Positions 1 through 8,255 of a stretch of 46,149 nt of DNA are shown in pieces. The stretch spans positions 1 through 46,149 of the forward strand of contig JACIXQ010000009.1 of NCBI GenBank assembly GCA_014360465.1. The letters run 5' to 3'. How positions within the stretch are numbered: position 1 is the first letter of the stretch; each line of letters begins with the position of its first letter. The position numbers were made by a program, and so were the translations under genes. The DNA comes from a bacterium. Lineage in GTDB: Bacteria; Armatimonadota; JACIXR01. Under the pieces are notes generated by a model. The model worked only from the letters and a program-made list of their open reading frames with translations. It ran no database searches and was not told the DNA's origin.

Positions 1-2
1 TA

Positions 3-116
3 AAGGCAATGAGAGCTAACATAGACTTATTCGAACTATCAGAACGGATTGAGATGTTGGAAAAAAGACTTGACAAAGCATATCAAATAAAGGTAAGGAG
101 GTATAACAATGAATAA
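3..116 (+). CDS. C-terminal end of an unidentified protein (partial)
   Basis: An open frame enters from the left edge and closes at a TAA at 114-116, giving about 37 residues. The peptide is charged and predicted helical, with a stretch reading LSERIEMLEKRLDKA that looks like a short coiled coil. The next small ORF starts inside its last codons behind AGGAGGT, so this may be the end of a real gene in a translationally coupled pair. Too little is present to assign a family; it could also be chance open frame. Confidence 0.35.
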   Translation, partial: KAMRANIDLFELSERIEMLEKRLDKAYQIKVRRYNNE

Positions 117-186
117 ACGGAACAAGCTTTCAAAGCAATTTATTTTTGAGGAAAGACGGCAAAATTATCAAGAAAAAGCTTTTTGA
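109..186 (+). CDS. Small ORF, 25 aa, unknown
   Basis: ATG at 109 follows a strong Shine-Dalgarno AAGGAGGT (95-102) at ordinary spacing and overlaps the preceding frame by 8 bases. The product is a basic and acidic 25-residue peptide (MNKRNKLSK...QEKAF) with no membrane segment and no motif I recognise. The ribosome-binding site is the main evidence. It may be a tiny gene coupled to the upstream one, or the broken N-terminus of a longer gene. The 170 bases after it hold only the ftsK promoter. Confidence 0.3.
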   Translation: MNKRNKLSKQFIFEERRQNYQEKAF

Positions 187-322
187 ATCATAAAGTGATT
201 TCGCTCTATTTTAAGAATCTTGTTTGTAGCATCTAATATTTTTGAGTTGTTTAGGTTGTATGCTTGTAGCGCGAGAACCGATTTTCCCATAAACTCAAAT
301 TCTTAAGCAAAATAAGGAAAAG

Positions 323-350
323 TTGACATAATTTTTTCCTTTATTAAAAT
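323..350 (+). promoter_or_regulatory. Sigma-70-type promoter of ftsK
   Basis: A perfect -35 box TTGACA (323-328) is separated by 16 bases from TAAAAT (345-350). Transcription would begin near 357, which is the TTG start codon itself, or just before the ATG at 363. No Shine-Dalgarno lies between the promoter and these codons, so the ftsK message is probably leaderless. Confidence 0.6.
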
Positions 351-356
351 TATCTC

Positions 357-2564
357 TTGGATATGGCGCATAAAAAAGCGATGAAGAAACCTGCGAAGAA
401 TGGTAAGCGTTCCAGAACGAGGAAGGAGACGGGAAAGAAGGAAATCCAGCTCAGCCCGCTTGCCTACGATGCCATTGGCATATCCCTCATTGCCCTCGGA
501 CTTATCGTTTTTATCGCTCTTCTTTTCAATGAGGGTGGGCTGATGGCGAGAGCTTGTAGATATCTCTCCCTCTTCCTCGGAGAGGGTTCCTTCCTTCTTC
601 CTCTTGCCCTATTTTTCCTGGGCATTTCCACCCTGATAAGATTGGAGAAACACAAAACGCGAAATGCCTTCCTCGGCACATCCCTTTTCCTCGTTGCAAT
701 CCTTTCCCTCTTTCACCTGCCGCTTATAAAGGGGCTCGGTATGTCCAATATATGGCAGATAGCGAAGGAAGGGAGAGGAGGAGGATACATAGGTGGAGCT
801 TTCGCTTTCCTTCTCCATATGTCGTTCGGCTATTATGGCTCCTTCGTGGTTATCCTTGCTCTCCTTTTTATAAGTATCCTCGTAACAATAGGCTCGCCCT
901 TGCGGGAAATAACTCAGCGATTCAAAAAAATTGAGGAGCCTTCACCCCAGCTTCAACCGACAGGTAGCGGTGGGGTATCTCTGAAGACACTTGTTCCCGC
1001 TGAATCCAAACAATCTACCGAGAGAAAATTCAAGTTTCCTTCCCTTTTCCGCAGGAAGGAGAAGGTAGCCACCGATAAAAAAGAGAAGGGCGAGAAGGAG
1101 CAAAAGGAGATTAAGGTGCCTTCCAAGGCTCCCTGGCAATTGCCACCCCTTGACCTCTTGAACAAACCCCGCGAAGTGGGGGAAAAGAGATTGGAGAGTG
1201 AAGCTAAGGAGCACATTGCAATAATCACCCGCACCCTTGCGGATTTCAATGTTCAAGCGGAAGTTGTTGAGGTTTCCAGGGGACCGACGGTGACCCGCTA
1301 CGAGGTTCGCTTGGCCCCCGGGATAAAGGTCAACAAGATAGTCAGCCTGGCGGATAACCTCGCTATGGAGCTTGCAGCTAAATCCGTAAGGGTTGAAGCT
1401 CCTATCCCGAACAAATCTGCCATCGGTATAGAGGTCCCCAACAAAGTTGCGAGCACCGTCTACCTTCGCCAGCTGATAGAAAACGAGCAGTTTTGGAAAA
1501 ACCACAATAAGCTAATCTTCCCCCTTGGATTGGATGTAGCGGGAACACCCCAATACGCTGACCTTTCCGCTATGCCACACCTCCTAGTCGGTGGAGCTAC
1601 TGGTTCAGGTAAGAGCGTTTTTCTTTCTTCCCTTATCGCTTCGTTTCTTTATAAATTTTCTCCAGATGACTTGAGAATGATAATCGTTGACCCGAAACGG
1701 GTGGAGTTAACCCTATTTGATAATATTCCCCATCTCGTTGAACCGGTGGTAAGAGAGGTAACGGATGTTGTCATCGTGCTCCAAAAGGCTTTAAGGGAGA
1801 TGGAGAGGCGGTATGACTTGTTTGCTGAGAATAGCGTTCGCAACATCTTTGGCTACAATCAGCGGTTCCCCGAGGCTAAGCTCCCCTATCTCGTCATTGT
1901 TATTGATGAGCTCGCCGATATAATGTTGACAAAGCAGAAGGCGCAGGTTGAAGCGATGATTTGCCGTCTTGCTCAGTTGGCAAGGGCAACGGGGATTCAT
2001 CTTGTGGTTGCTACCCAGCGTCCCTCTGTTGATATAATAACTGGTTTGATAAAAGCTAACTTTCCTTCCCGCATAGCCTTTGCCGTTTCCACCCAAGTGG
2101 ATTCCCGCGTAATTCTTGATACTGGAGGTGCAGAGCTACTAATAGGAAGTGGTGATATGCTCTTTGCCCCGCTGGATTCGCCCAAGCCTATCCGTATTCA
2201 AGCTCCTTATGTGAGCGAGAGGGAAATGGAGAAGTTAGCGGAATTCTGGCGAAAGCAGGGCGGACCCACTCCTCTCGAGGAATGGAGCAAGCCTGTAGCT
2301 CTGGGAGAGCTGATGTTGGAGGAAGCGAGCGATGATGAGTTATTTGAACAAGCTGTCCGGCTCGTGGCTACCCTGCGACAGGCTTCTACCTCTATGTTGC
2401 AAAGGAAGATGAAGATTGGTTATAACAGAGCCGCGAGATTAATGGAGATGATGGAGGAGCGAGGGATAGTTGGACCTCAAGAGGGGGTTAAGCCGAGGGA
2501 GGTTCTCGTTACTCCCGAGGAAGTAGAAGAGATGTTTTCATCAACTACAGAGGAACAGGAGTAA
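357..2564 (+). CDS. ftsK: DNA translocase FtsK/SpoIIIE
   Basis: This is a membrane-anchored ATPase that pumps double-stranded DNA at the division septum to clear chromosomes and promote dimer resolution. A Lys/Arg-rich N-terminus precedes four hydrophobic segments (about residues 38-190), then a short charged linker, the alpha/beta motor with Walker A GGATGSGKS (about 413) and Walker B LVIVIDELAD (about 514), and the HLVVATQRPSVD motif. A C-terminal winged helix (gamma, about 670-720) should read orienting sequences. At 735 aa the length is normal for the short-linker form. Start may be TTG 357 or ATG 363; neither has a Shine-Dalgarno. Its stop abuts the GTG start of rimO, so the two are co-transcribed. 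Confidence 0.97.
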   Translation: MDMAHKKAMKKPAKNGKRSRTRKETGKKEIQLSPLAYDAIGISLIALGLIVFIALLFNEGGLMARACRYLSLFLGEGSFLLPLALFFLGISTLIRLEKHKTRNAFLGTSLFLVAILSLFHLPLIKGLGMSNIWQIAKEGRGGGYIGGAFAFLLHMSFGYYGSFVVILALLFISILVTIGSPLREITQRFKKIEEPSPQLQPTGSGGVSLKTLVPAESKQSTERKFKFPSLFRRKEKVATDKKEKGEKEQKEIKVPSKAPWQLPPLDLLNKPREVGEKRLESEAKEHIAIITRTLADFNVQAEVVEVSRGPTVTRYEVRLAPGIKVNKIVSLADNLAMELAAKSVRVEAPIPNKSAIGIEVPNKVASTVYLRQLIENEQFWKNHNKLIFPLGLDVAGTPQYADLSAMPHLLVGGATGSGKSVFLSSLIASFLYKFSPDDLRMIIVDPKRVELTLFDNIPHLVEPVVREVTDVVIVLQKALREMERRYDLFAENSVRNIFGYNQRFPEAKLPYLVIVIDELADIMLTKQKAQVEAMICRLAQLARATGIHLVVATQRPSVDIITGLIKANFPSRIAFAVSTQVDSRVILDTGGAELLIGSGDMLFAPLDSPKPIRIQAPYVSEREMEKLAEFWRKQGGPTPLEEWSKPVALGELMLEEASDDELFEQAVRLVATLRQASTSMLQRKMKIGYNRAARLMEMMEERGIVGPQEGVKPREVLVTPEEVEEMFSSTTEEQE

Positions 2565-3848
2565 GTGAAGGTAGCATTCATCAGCCTTGGATGCCCCAAG
2601 AACAGGGTGGATACGGAGAGCCTTCTATCTCTCCTTGCCAAGGAAGGATTCATTCTCACAGGGGAGGAGGAAGCGGAAGCTGTGGTCATAAATACCTGCT
2701 CCTTCATCAGACCTGCTGTTAGGGAATCGTTGAAGGAGATTAGAAATGCCAAAAAGAAGGGAAAATTGGTAGCAGTTGTTGGCTGTTTGCCTCAAAGATG
2801 GCGGGATAAGCTCGCCTCCATAGATGCTGATGTGGTGCTCGGTCTGGGAAAGGGTTGGCTACTCCCCCAAGCATTGCGGCAAGCCAAAGAGGGTAAGCGG
2901 ACTAATGATGTGGGCGAGCCTGACCCTCTAAATACACCCTCCCGCATTCTTCTCACTACCTACCCTTATGCCTATCTTAAGATAGCCGATGGTTGCGATA
3001 ACAGGTGTCACTACTGCACCATTCCCTTTATCAGGGGAAGGTATCGTAGCAGAGAAGAGGAAGAAATATTGAGAGAGGCGGAGGAGATAGCAGAAAAAGG
3101 GATAAAAGAGTTGATTTTGGTCGCTCAGGAAACAACAAGATATGGATTGGACCTATATGGGGAGTTGACGCTTCCCCGTTTACTTGTTAAACTTTTAAAG
3201 ATTGATGTTAAATGGATACGTATTATGTATATGCATCCCGCAAGGGTTACCCCAATCCTTTTGGAGACGATGGCTAACTCCGATAAAATAGTTAAATATT
3301 TTGACATCCCTTTCCAGCACGCTTCTCCTCGCATATTAGGACTTATGGGAAGAGGCGGCTCCATAGATGAGTATCTTACCCTAATAGAGAGAATTCGGGA
3401 AGCTATTCCCTCTGCTTGCTTTCGTTCCAGCTTTATAGTGGGCTTTCCCACTGAAAGCGAGGAGGATTTCCAGTTTCTCCTCTCTTTTCTGGAACAGGCG
3501 AAATTGGATAAAGTTGGTTTCTTCCCCTACTATTCCGAAAAAGGGACACCGGCTTCCCGCCTGCCAGAGCTTCCTCCTTCAGTAGTAAAGGAAAGGCTTA
3601 AAAGGGCTATGTCTCTTCAGGAAGAAATTGCGAGAGAGAAAAATAGGGAGTTCATAGATAAGGAAATGGAAATACTGGTAGAGAGGTTTGATGGCAAAAG
3701 GTTTAGAGGTCGTTCTTACAGGGAGGCGCCAGAGGTGGATGGCGAGGTGATTTTAAGGAGCAAAACCTGCCGCATAGGGGATTTCGTCACAGTCAAGATC
3801 ATTAATGCAGATAGCTACAAACTGTTCGCAGAGGAGGTTGAAATATGA
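2565..3848 (+). CDS. rimO: Ribosomal protein S12 methylthiotransferase RimO
   Basis: RimO is a radical SAM enzyme that methylthiolates an aspartate of ribosomal protein S12. The N-terminal UPF0004 domain begins SLGCPKNRVDTE and holds three conserved cysteines for an auxiliary [4Fe-4S] cluster (SLGC, NTCSF, GCLPQR). The radical SAM motif CDNRCHYC follows at about residue 145. The C-terminal 65 residues fit a TRAM RNA-binding domain. The 427-aa length is typical. Start is GTG at 2565, immediately after the ftsK stop. The SLGCPKNRVD signature favours RimO over MiaB. Confidence 0.95.
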   Translation: MKVAFISLGCPKNRVDTESLLSLLAKEGFILTGEEEAEAVVINTCSFIRPAVRESLKEIRNAKKKGKLVAVVGCLPQRWRDKLASIDADVVLGLGKGWLLPQALRQAKEGKRTNDVGEPDPLNTPSRILLTTYPYAYLKIADGCDNRCHYCTIPFIRGRYRSREEEEILREAEEIAEKGIKELILVAQETTRYGLDLYGELTLPRLLVKLLKIDVKWIRIMYMHPARVTPILLETMANSDKIVKYFDIPFQHASPRILGLMGRGGSIDEYLTLIERIREAIPSACFRSSFIVGFPTESEEDFQFLLSFLEQAKLDKVGFFPYYSEKGTPASRLPELPPSVVKERLKRAMSLQEEIAREKNREFIDKEMEILVERFDGKRFRGRSYREAPEVDGEVILRSKTCRIGDFVTVKIINADSYKLFAEEVEI

Positions 3849-4108
3849 AGTTGAAGATATTCTGGCAAGAGGATTGTCCCCGTTGTCCTGCAGCTAAAAA
3901 GCTTGGCAAGGAATTGGAAATGGAAGGGGTAGAGGTGTGTTATTATGATGTTAAGACATTGGAAGGTCTCGCGGAAGCCTCATTTTATAGCGTTTCCTCC
4001 ACGCCAGGGATAATCATCGTCAACGACGATGACGAGGAAATCGCTGGCTGGAGAGGAACCACACCAACAAAAGAGGAGATATACAGCTACTTGAACAAAG
4101 GTGAATAA
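3845..4108 (+). CDS. Thioredoxin/glutaredoxin-like small redox protein
   Basis: The protein has 87 residues with a thioredoxin fold: beta-strand KLKIFWQ, redox motif CPRC near residue 11, and a cis-Pro-type segment SSTPGIIIV near 52. It overlaps the rimO stop by 4 bases (ATGA) and overlaps the following radical SAM gene by 8, so translation is coupled. Small proteins of this kind accompany NrdG-like activases in many anaerobes and could reduce a partner reductase. That partner role is inferred from position; the fold and CxxC are visible. Confidence 0.85.
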   Translation: MKLKIFWQEDCPRCPAAKKLGKELEMEGVEVCYYDVKTLEGLAEASFYSVSSTPGIIIVNDDDEEIAGWRGTTPTKEEIYSYLNKGE

Positions 4109-4838
4109 TCAACTCACCCCAACAAAACCGATAGATATAAAAGGTTTTATAGAGGTTTCCTTCATCGATTGGGATGGCTTTATCTCAGCGGTCATCTTCC
4201 TCCCGAGATGCAATTTCCACTGTCCCTTCTGCCAGAACTGGCAGCTCGTCTGTGAACCTGAAAAGATAAAGGATGTTGATTGGGAAGTCATAGCAAGCTA
4301 TTTGAAGAAACAGCGACAGTGGATAGACGGTGTTGTCATAACGGGAGGCGAACCGACAATCTATCCCCATCTAAATCTCCTTCTACAGGAGATAAGAAGG
4401 CTGAAGAAGAAGACGAAGCTTGACACCAATGGCTACAATCCAGCTATATTGAGGGAGCTCGTTGAAGCTAAGCTAATAGATTACATAGCGATGGACATCA
4501 AGGCTCCCTTTGATGAAAGATACGAATTGGCAAGTGGAATAAAGGGCTTGAACCTTGATAGGCTCAGGGAAAGCGTGGAATTCCTACTGGGAAACAGGGT
4601 GGAGCACGAGTTCCGCACCACTCTTGTCCCATCTTTAATAACTGATAAGGAAATAGAAGCTATCGGTCAAACGATTAAGGGAGCGCAGAGATGGATTCTC
4701 CAGGATTATCAACCGGAGGCGGCGATGGATGAGGAATTCCGCAAGTTGCAACCTTACACAAGAGAAGTAGTGGAAAGATTTTTGGTAAATGCAAGAAAAT
4801 ATGTTAATTTTGTTAATTACCGTGGAAAGTGGAGATAA
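4101..4838 (+). CDS. Anaerobic ribonucleotide reductase activating protein-like radical SAM enzyme
   Basis: The 245-aa radical SAM protein carries CNFHCPFC (about residues 34-41), which binds the [4Fe-4S] cluster, followed by VVITGGEPT (the GGE SAM-binding motif, about 77). It matches the NrdG-type/pyruvate-formate-lyase-activase-like group that makes glycyl radicals, usually on NrdD. The N-terminus IKGFIEVSFIDWDGFISAVIF is typical of the thermophile form. Start is GTG 4101 within the end of the thioredoxin-like gene. No glycyl-radical reductase is present in this window, so the substrate is inferred. Confidence 0.85.
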   Translation: MNNQLTPTKPIDIKGFIEVSFIDWDGFISAVIFLPRCNFHCPFCQNWQLVCEPEKIKDVDWEVIASYLKKQRQWIDGVVITGGEPTIYPHLNLLLQEIRRLKKKTKLDTNGYNPAILRELVEAKLIDYIAMDIKAPFDERYELASGIKGLNLDRLRESVEFLLGNRVEHEFRTTLVPSLITDKEIEAIGQTIKGAQRWILQDYQPEAAMDEEFRKLQPYTREVVERFLVNARKYVNFVNYRGKWR

Positions 4839-4859
4839 GAATCCTAAGGAGGTGAAATT

Positions 4860-6641
4860 TTGGACCAGACAATCTCTCATTTAGAGGGAATACTTGCTGT
4901 GCGTGTTTTCTATGATTTGGTAAGGGATATACTTCTGGAGCGTGGGAAGCCCGTGTTGGTAAAGGAATTCCCTTCCCTGTTGGAAAAGAAGGGCTTCCGC
5001 CTTCCCAAGCGCCTCGTTAGATATCTCCTCTCTCTCTGGGATGAAGGAATTATTGAGGATGGCTTCGTTGACCTAAGCCACAGAAAGGAACCTTCTAACA
5101 GACCGTTAGAGGGGGATATAGAGAGGCTCTTGCGGAAAGCAGGAAAGCCCATTTCCCTTGGAATTCTCTCCCAGGAGCTTGCTACCGTCCAGAGAAGAGT
5201 AGCAGAGATATATAAACAATCCCTTCCCTCTTTTATCTCTACCCGTCCGAAGAAATACTTTTTGCTTAACGAACTTGTTGGCTTGAGGGAATGGTTGCTG
5301 CAGGTCGAGGAAGGAGCTACGGATGATGATGTCCTCTTCTTTAATTTCCATCCCGAAGAGCTATCCCTCCTGAAGCAATGGATTCCTTTCTATGAACAAT
5401 TTAAGGATGAAAATCCGATAGAGGTTGTAAAAATATTACTCCTTGAAAAGGAGTTCATTCCCCACAAGGTGCTTTCCTATCTCGTTTGGAAAGCCACTGG
5501 TAAAGTGGATTCATTGGCTCTTCTGAGGAAGATGTATGAGGACGGTGGCTTCCTCCTGATAAAGGAGATGAGTTGGGTCAGCAGAGAACAAATCCCTACT
5601 TTCCTGGGGAACCTCCGTGGTATAGAGATACCGCCTGGAGCGGTTGAGCCGGAGCCCTTCATCTTCGGCGAAGAGGAGCAGAAGCTCTTATTATCCTACA
5701 TTGAGGAGAGGGAAAGGATATCTGTGAGGAAAGCAGCCGAGGAGCTCTACGAGCTGGAGGATGTAGATGTGGAGCAGGTGGTTGCTACGCTCTCCGATTT
5801 CCTTAAGGGGCAGGAGGGGCTCCTTTGGTTGGGAAGCGATAGATGGACGAAGGTGGATAGGCTACCTATGGAAATCCTTGCCATACCTCCCGAGGTGGAG
5901 ATAGATAGGGAGTTCTCCTATGTAGACCTTGACGGCGAAGAGCTGGAAGTTGAGCTGACAGATGAGGGCTTGGAAAACGCATTGCCCCAGCTACTCAAGG
6001 ACCCACTAATCCAGGACACCGGTGATGAGGAACCGATAGAAATTGAGGAACCAGTGGAGGAAACGCAAGTTCTAATTCCCTATCATCATTACATTTCTGG
6101 CACCCTTCCGGTGAGGAGCTGGGAGCTCAACTTCTATCCATCTGAGCCGAAGCTCCAAGTTCTTACCTTCCTCACAAGTAATGGGGAAGAGCTAGAGCTC
6201 TGGTTTAATAGAGATTTGCCATTGATATTCGGTCTCAAACAGTGGTATGAAAAGAATCTCCCGCCCTCTGGAGCGATATTAAAGATTAGAAAGGAAAAGG
6301 ATGTTTACAGGCTCATCTGGGAGAATGAAATCCATCCTCAGCTCTCCGTTCCCCAGAGGAGGATAAGCGACCTTTTGAAGTTGAGGGAAGAATTGAAGGA
6401 CCAGCCCACGGTCGAACTTATTCAGGCTGTTCTTGAATATCATAAAAGGGCGCATTTCTACACGATATTGAGCGAGGTAAACATAATAAGACGGACACCG
6501 AAGCGAAGGGTTGCCTCCGTTCTCAGCATTTTCCCCTGTTTCTATCTCAGGAGTAAAGAGGAAGAGGTTTTCTATTACGATGCGGCGAAGCGGGACGAGG
6601 TAATAAAGAGGGCTAAGAAGAAATACATTATTGCGAGGTAA
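4860..6641 (+). CDS. Unrecognised 593-aa protein with repeated winged-helix-like segments
   Basis: I do not recognise the family. TTG 4860 is chosen because AAGGAGGTG (4846-4854) precedes it. There is no signal peptide or membrane segment. Several stretches look like winged helices, for example residues 18-70 (PVLVKEFPSLLEKKGFRLP), 80-140 and 275-335 (ISVRKAAEELYEL), recalling HARE-HTH or RNA-polymerase-delta-type domains. An acidic linker (about 340-405) leads to a mixed C-terminal domain and a basic tail. It ends inside the gltX start (TAATG), so the two are coupled. Nucleic-acid binding is a guess from the helix pattern. Confidence 0.8.
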   Translation: MDQTISHLEGILAVRVFYDLVRDILLERGKPVLVKEFPSLLEKKGFRLPKRLVRYLLSLWDEGIIEDGFVDLSHRKEPSNRPLEGDIERLLRKAGKPISLGILSQELATVQRRVAEIYKQSLPSFISTRPKKYFLLNELVGLREWLLQVEEGATDDDVLFFNFHPEELSLLKQWIPFYEQFKDENPIEVVKILLLEKEFIPHKVLSYLVWKATGKVDSLALLRKMYEDGGFLLIKEMSWVSREQIPTFLGNLRGIEIPPGAVEPEPFIFGEEEQKLLLSYIEERERISVRKAAEELYELEDVDVEQVVATLSDFLKGQEGLLWLGSDRWTKVDRLPMEILAIPPEVEIDREFSYVDLDGEELEVELTDEGLENALPQLLKDPLIQDTGDEEPIEIEEPVEETQVLIPYHHYISGTLPVRSWELNFYPSEPKLQVLTFLTSNGEELELWFNRDLPLIFGLKQWYEKNLPPSGAILKIRKEKDVYRLIWENEIHPQLSVPQRRISDLLKLREELKDQPTVELIQAVLEYHKRAHFYTILSEVNIIRRTPKRRVASVLSIFPCFYLRSKEEEVFYYDAAKRDEVIKRAKKKYIIAR

Positions 6642-8071
6642 TGTCAATGGTCAGGGTTCGCTTCGCTCCCAGCCCAACAGGTCATCTCCACATAGGTAGC
6701 GCTCGCACAGCCCTTTTCAACTGGCTGTATGCTATGAAGATGAGGGGGGTTTTCATCCTCCGCATCGAGGATACCGACCTGAGGCGAAATGTTGATGAAG
6801 CTTTTGGCGCAATACTTGATGCGATGAAATGGCTTGGATTAGACTGGCAGGAGGGACCCTATTATCAATCGCAGAGATTGGAGCTTTATCGCAAGGAGGT
6901 TGAGCGTCTCCTTGAGACGGGGAAAGCTTACCGTTGCTATTGTCTTCCCGAGGAGCTGGAAGAGAGGCGAAAGGAAGCACTTCAGAAGGGGCTAAAACCG
7001 ATGTATGATAGGAAGTGCCGTGAGCTTTCCTCTGAGGAAAGGGAGAAGCTGGAAAGGGAGGGGCGTAAGCCAGCGATTAGGTTCAAAGTCCCCCTGGAGG
7101 GAAAGACTATCTTCAAGGATGTAATCAGGGGCGAGATTGAGTTCTATAATAGCGAGATAGAGGATTTCGTGATAATGCGTAAGGATGGCATACCCACCTA
7201 CAATTTAGCCTGCGTTGTTGACGACCACTATATGGAAATAACCGATGTGATAAGGGGAGAGGACCATATTTCAAACACTCCCAAGCAGATACTTCTTTAT
7301 GAAGCACTCGGCTATGCACCACCTCGCTTCGCCCATCTACCGATGATACTTGGTCCCGACAAATCGCGCCTTTCCAAGCGCCACGGCGCCACATCGGTTA
7401 ATGCTTACAGGGATATGGGCTTTTTGCCTGAGGCTATGCTCAATTTCCTTGCCCTATTGGGCTGGTCGCCGGGAGGTAATAGGGAGATAATATCAAGGGA
7501 GGAAATGATAGCGGAGTTTGAGCTTGAGCGGGTTAAGAGGCATCCGGCAATATTCAATATGGATAAGCTCATCTGGTTGAACTCCCATTATATGAAGACA
7601 TCTCCACCCACATATCTTGCACGGTTAGCGGTTCCTTTCTTGGAGAAAGAGGGACTTGTTGGTCCCGATTTCTCGCTATCAGTTCTTGAGGCGGTGATAC
7701 CCCTCGTTCAGGAGCGGGCTAAGACGCTGGGGGAGATACCGAGATGGGTTGATTTCTTCTTCAAGGATGAGATAGAATATGAGCCATCAGCTGTTGAACA
7801 ATGGCTGAAGGACGAGCTTCACAGGAAATTGCTTCTTTCTGCGAAAGAGGTTCTGGAAAATATAGAGCCGTTCAATAAGGAGAACATAGAAACGGCTTTA
7901 AGGGCGCTTGCAGAGCGGGAAGGTGTTAAGGCGAAAGAGGTCTTCCATCCTCTCAGGGTAGCGGTAACGGGTAAAACCGTTAGCCCACCCCTTCTTGAGT
8001 CCCTTGAAATCCTTGGCAAAGCTAAAACCCTCAAAAGAATAGACCAAGCCCTTGGAGTGACTTCTCCATAA
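6641..8071 (+). CDS. gltX: Glutamyl-tRNA synthetase
   Basis: This class I aminoacyl-tRNA synthetase charges tRNA-Glu (and possibly tRNA-Gln where GatCAB is used). FAPSPTGHLHIGSARTAL at the N-terminus contains the HIGH motif, and SRLSKRHG at about residue 243 is the KMSKS-equivalent loop. A Cys-rich stretch in the acceptor domain (YRCYC...KCRE, about 103-127) may hold zinc. The helical anticodon-binding domain completes 476 aa. ATG 6641 overlaps the previous stop by one base; ATG 6647 (MVRVRFAPS) is equally plausible. The gene ends the first + strand operon; the 184 bases after it show no clear gene or terminator. Confidence 0.97.
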   Translation: MSMVRVRFAPSPTGHLHIGSARTALFNWLYAMKMRGVFILRIEDTDLRRNVDEAFGAILDAMKWLGLDWQEGPYYQSQRLELYRKEVERLLETGKAYRCYCLPEELEERRKEALQKGLKPMYDRKCRELSSEEREKLEREGRKPAIRFKVPLEGKTIFKDVIRGEIEFYNSEIEDFVIMRKDGIPTYNLACVVDDHYMEITDVIRGEDHISNTPKQILLYEALGYAPPRFAHLPMILGPDKSRLSKRHGATSVNAYRDMGFLPEAMLNFLALLGWSPGGNREIISREEMIAEFELERVKRHPAIFNMDKLIWLNSHYMKTSPPTYLARLAVPFLEKEGLVGPDFSLSVLEAVIPLVQERAKTLGEIPRWVDFFFKDEIEYEPSAVEQWLKDELHRKLLLSAKEVLENIEPFNKENIETALRALAEREGVKAKEVFHPLRVAVTGKTVSPPLLESLEILGKAKTLKRIDQALGVTSP

Positions 8072-8255
8072 ATCAGACAAAAATTTCGGAAAATTAATTT
8101 TCAAATTTATTGTTTAGCCCATATGAAGGCTTAAGCAGATAAAGAATGGATGGAGGGGGAGCAAGGGAAAGGAAAAGAATAATATTCCCTTCCGCATATA
8201 GGCGGGTGGCGAGAATAGCAAGTATTAATTATCCTTGGATTTGCCCTGCTATGAT

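Noticed and set aside
187-322. Possible CRISPR or phage remnant near the window start
   Set aside because: Some words such as TTGTAGC recur but no regular repeat-spacer pattern is present.
942-1505. 187-aa antisense ORF within ftsK
   Set aside because: It lies wholly opposite a conserved gene, has no ribosome-binding site and no recognisable domain.
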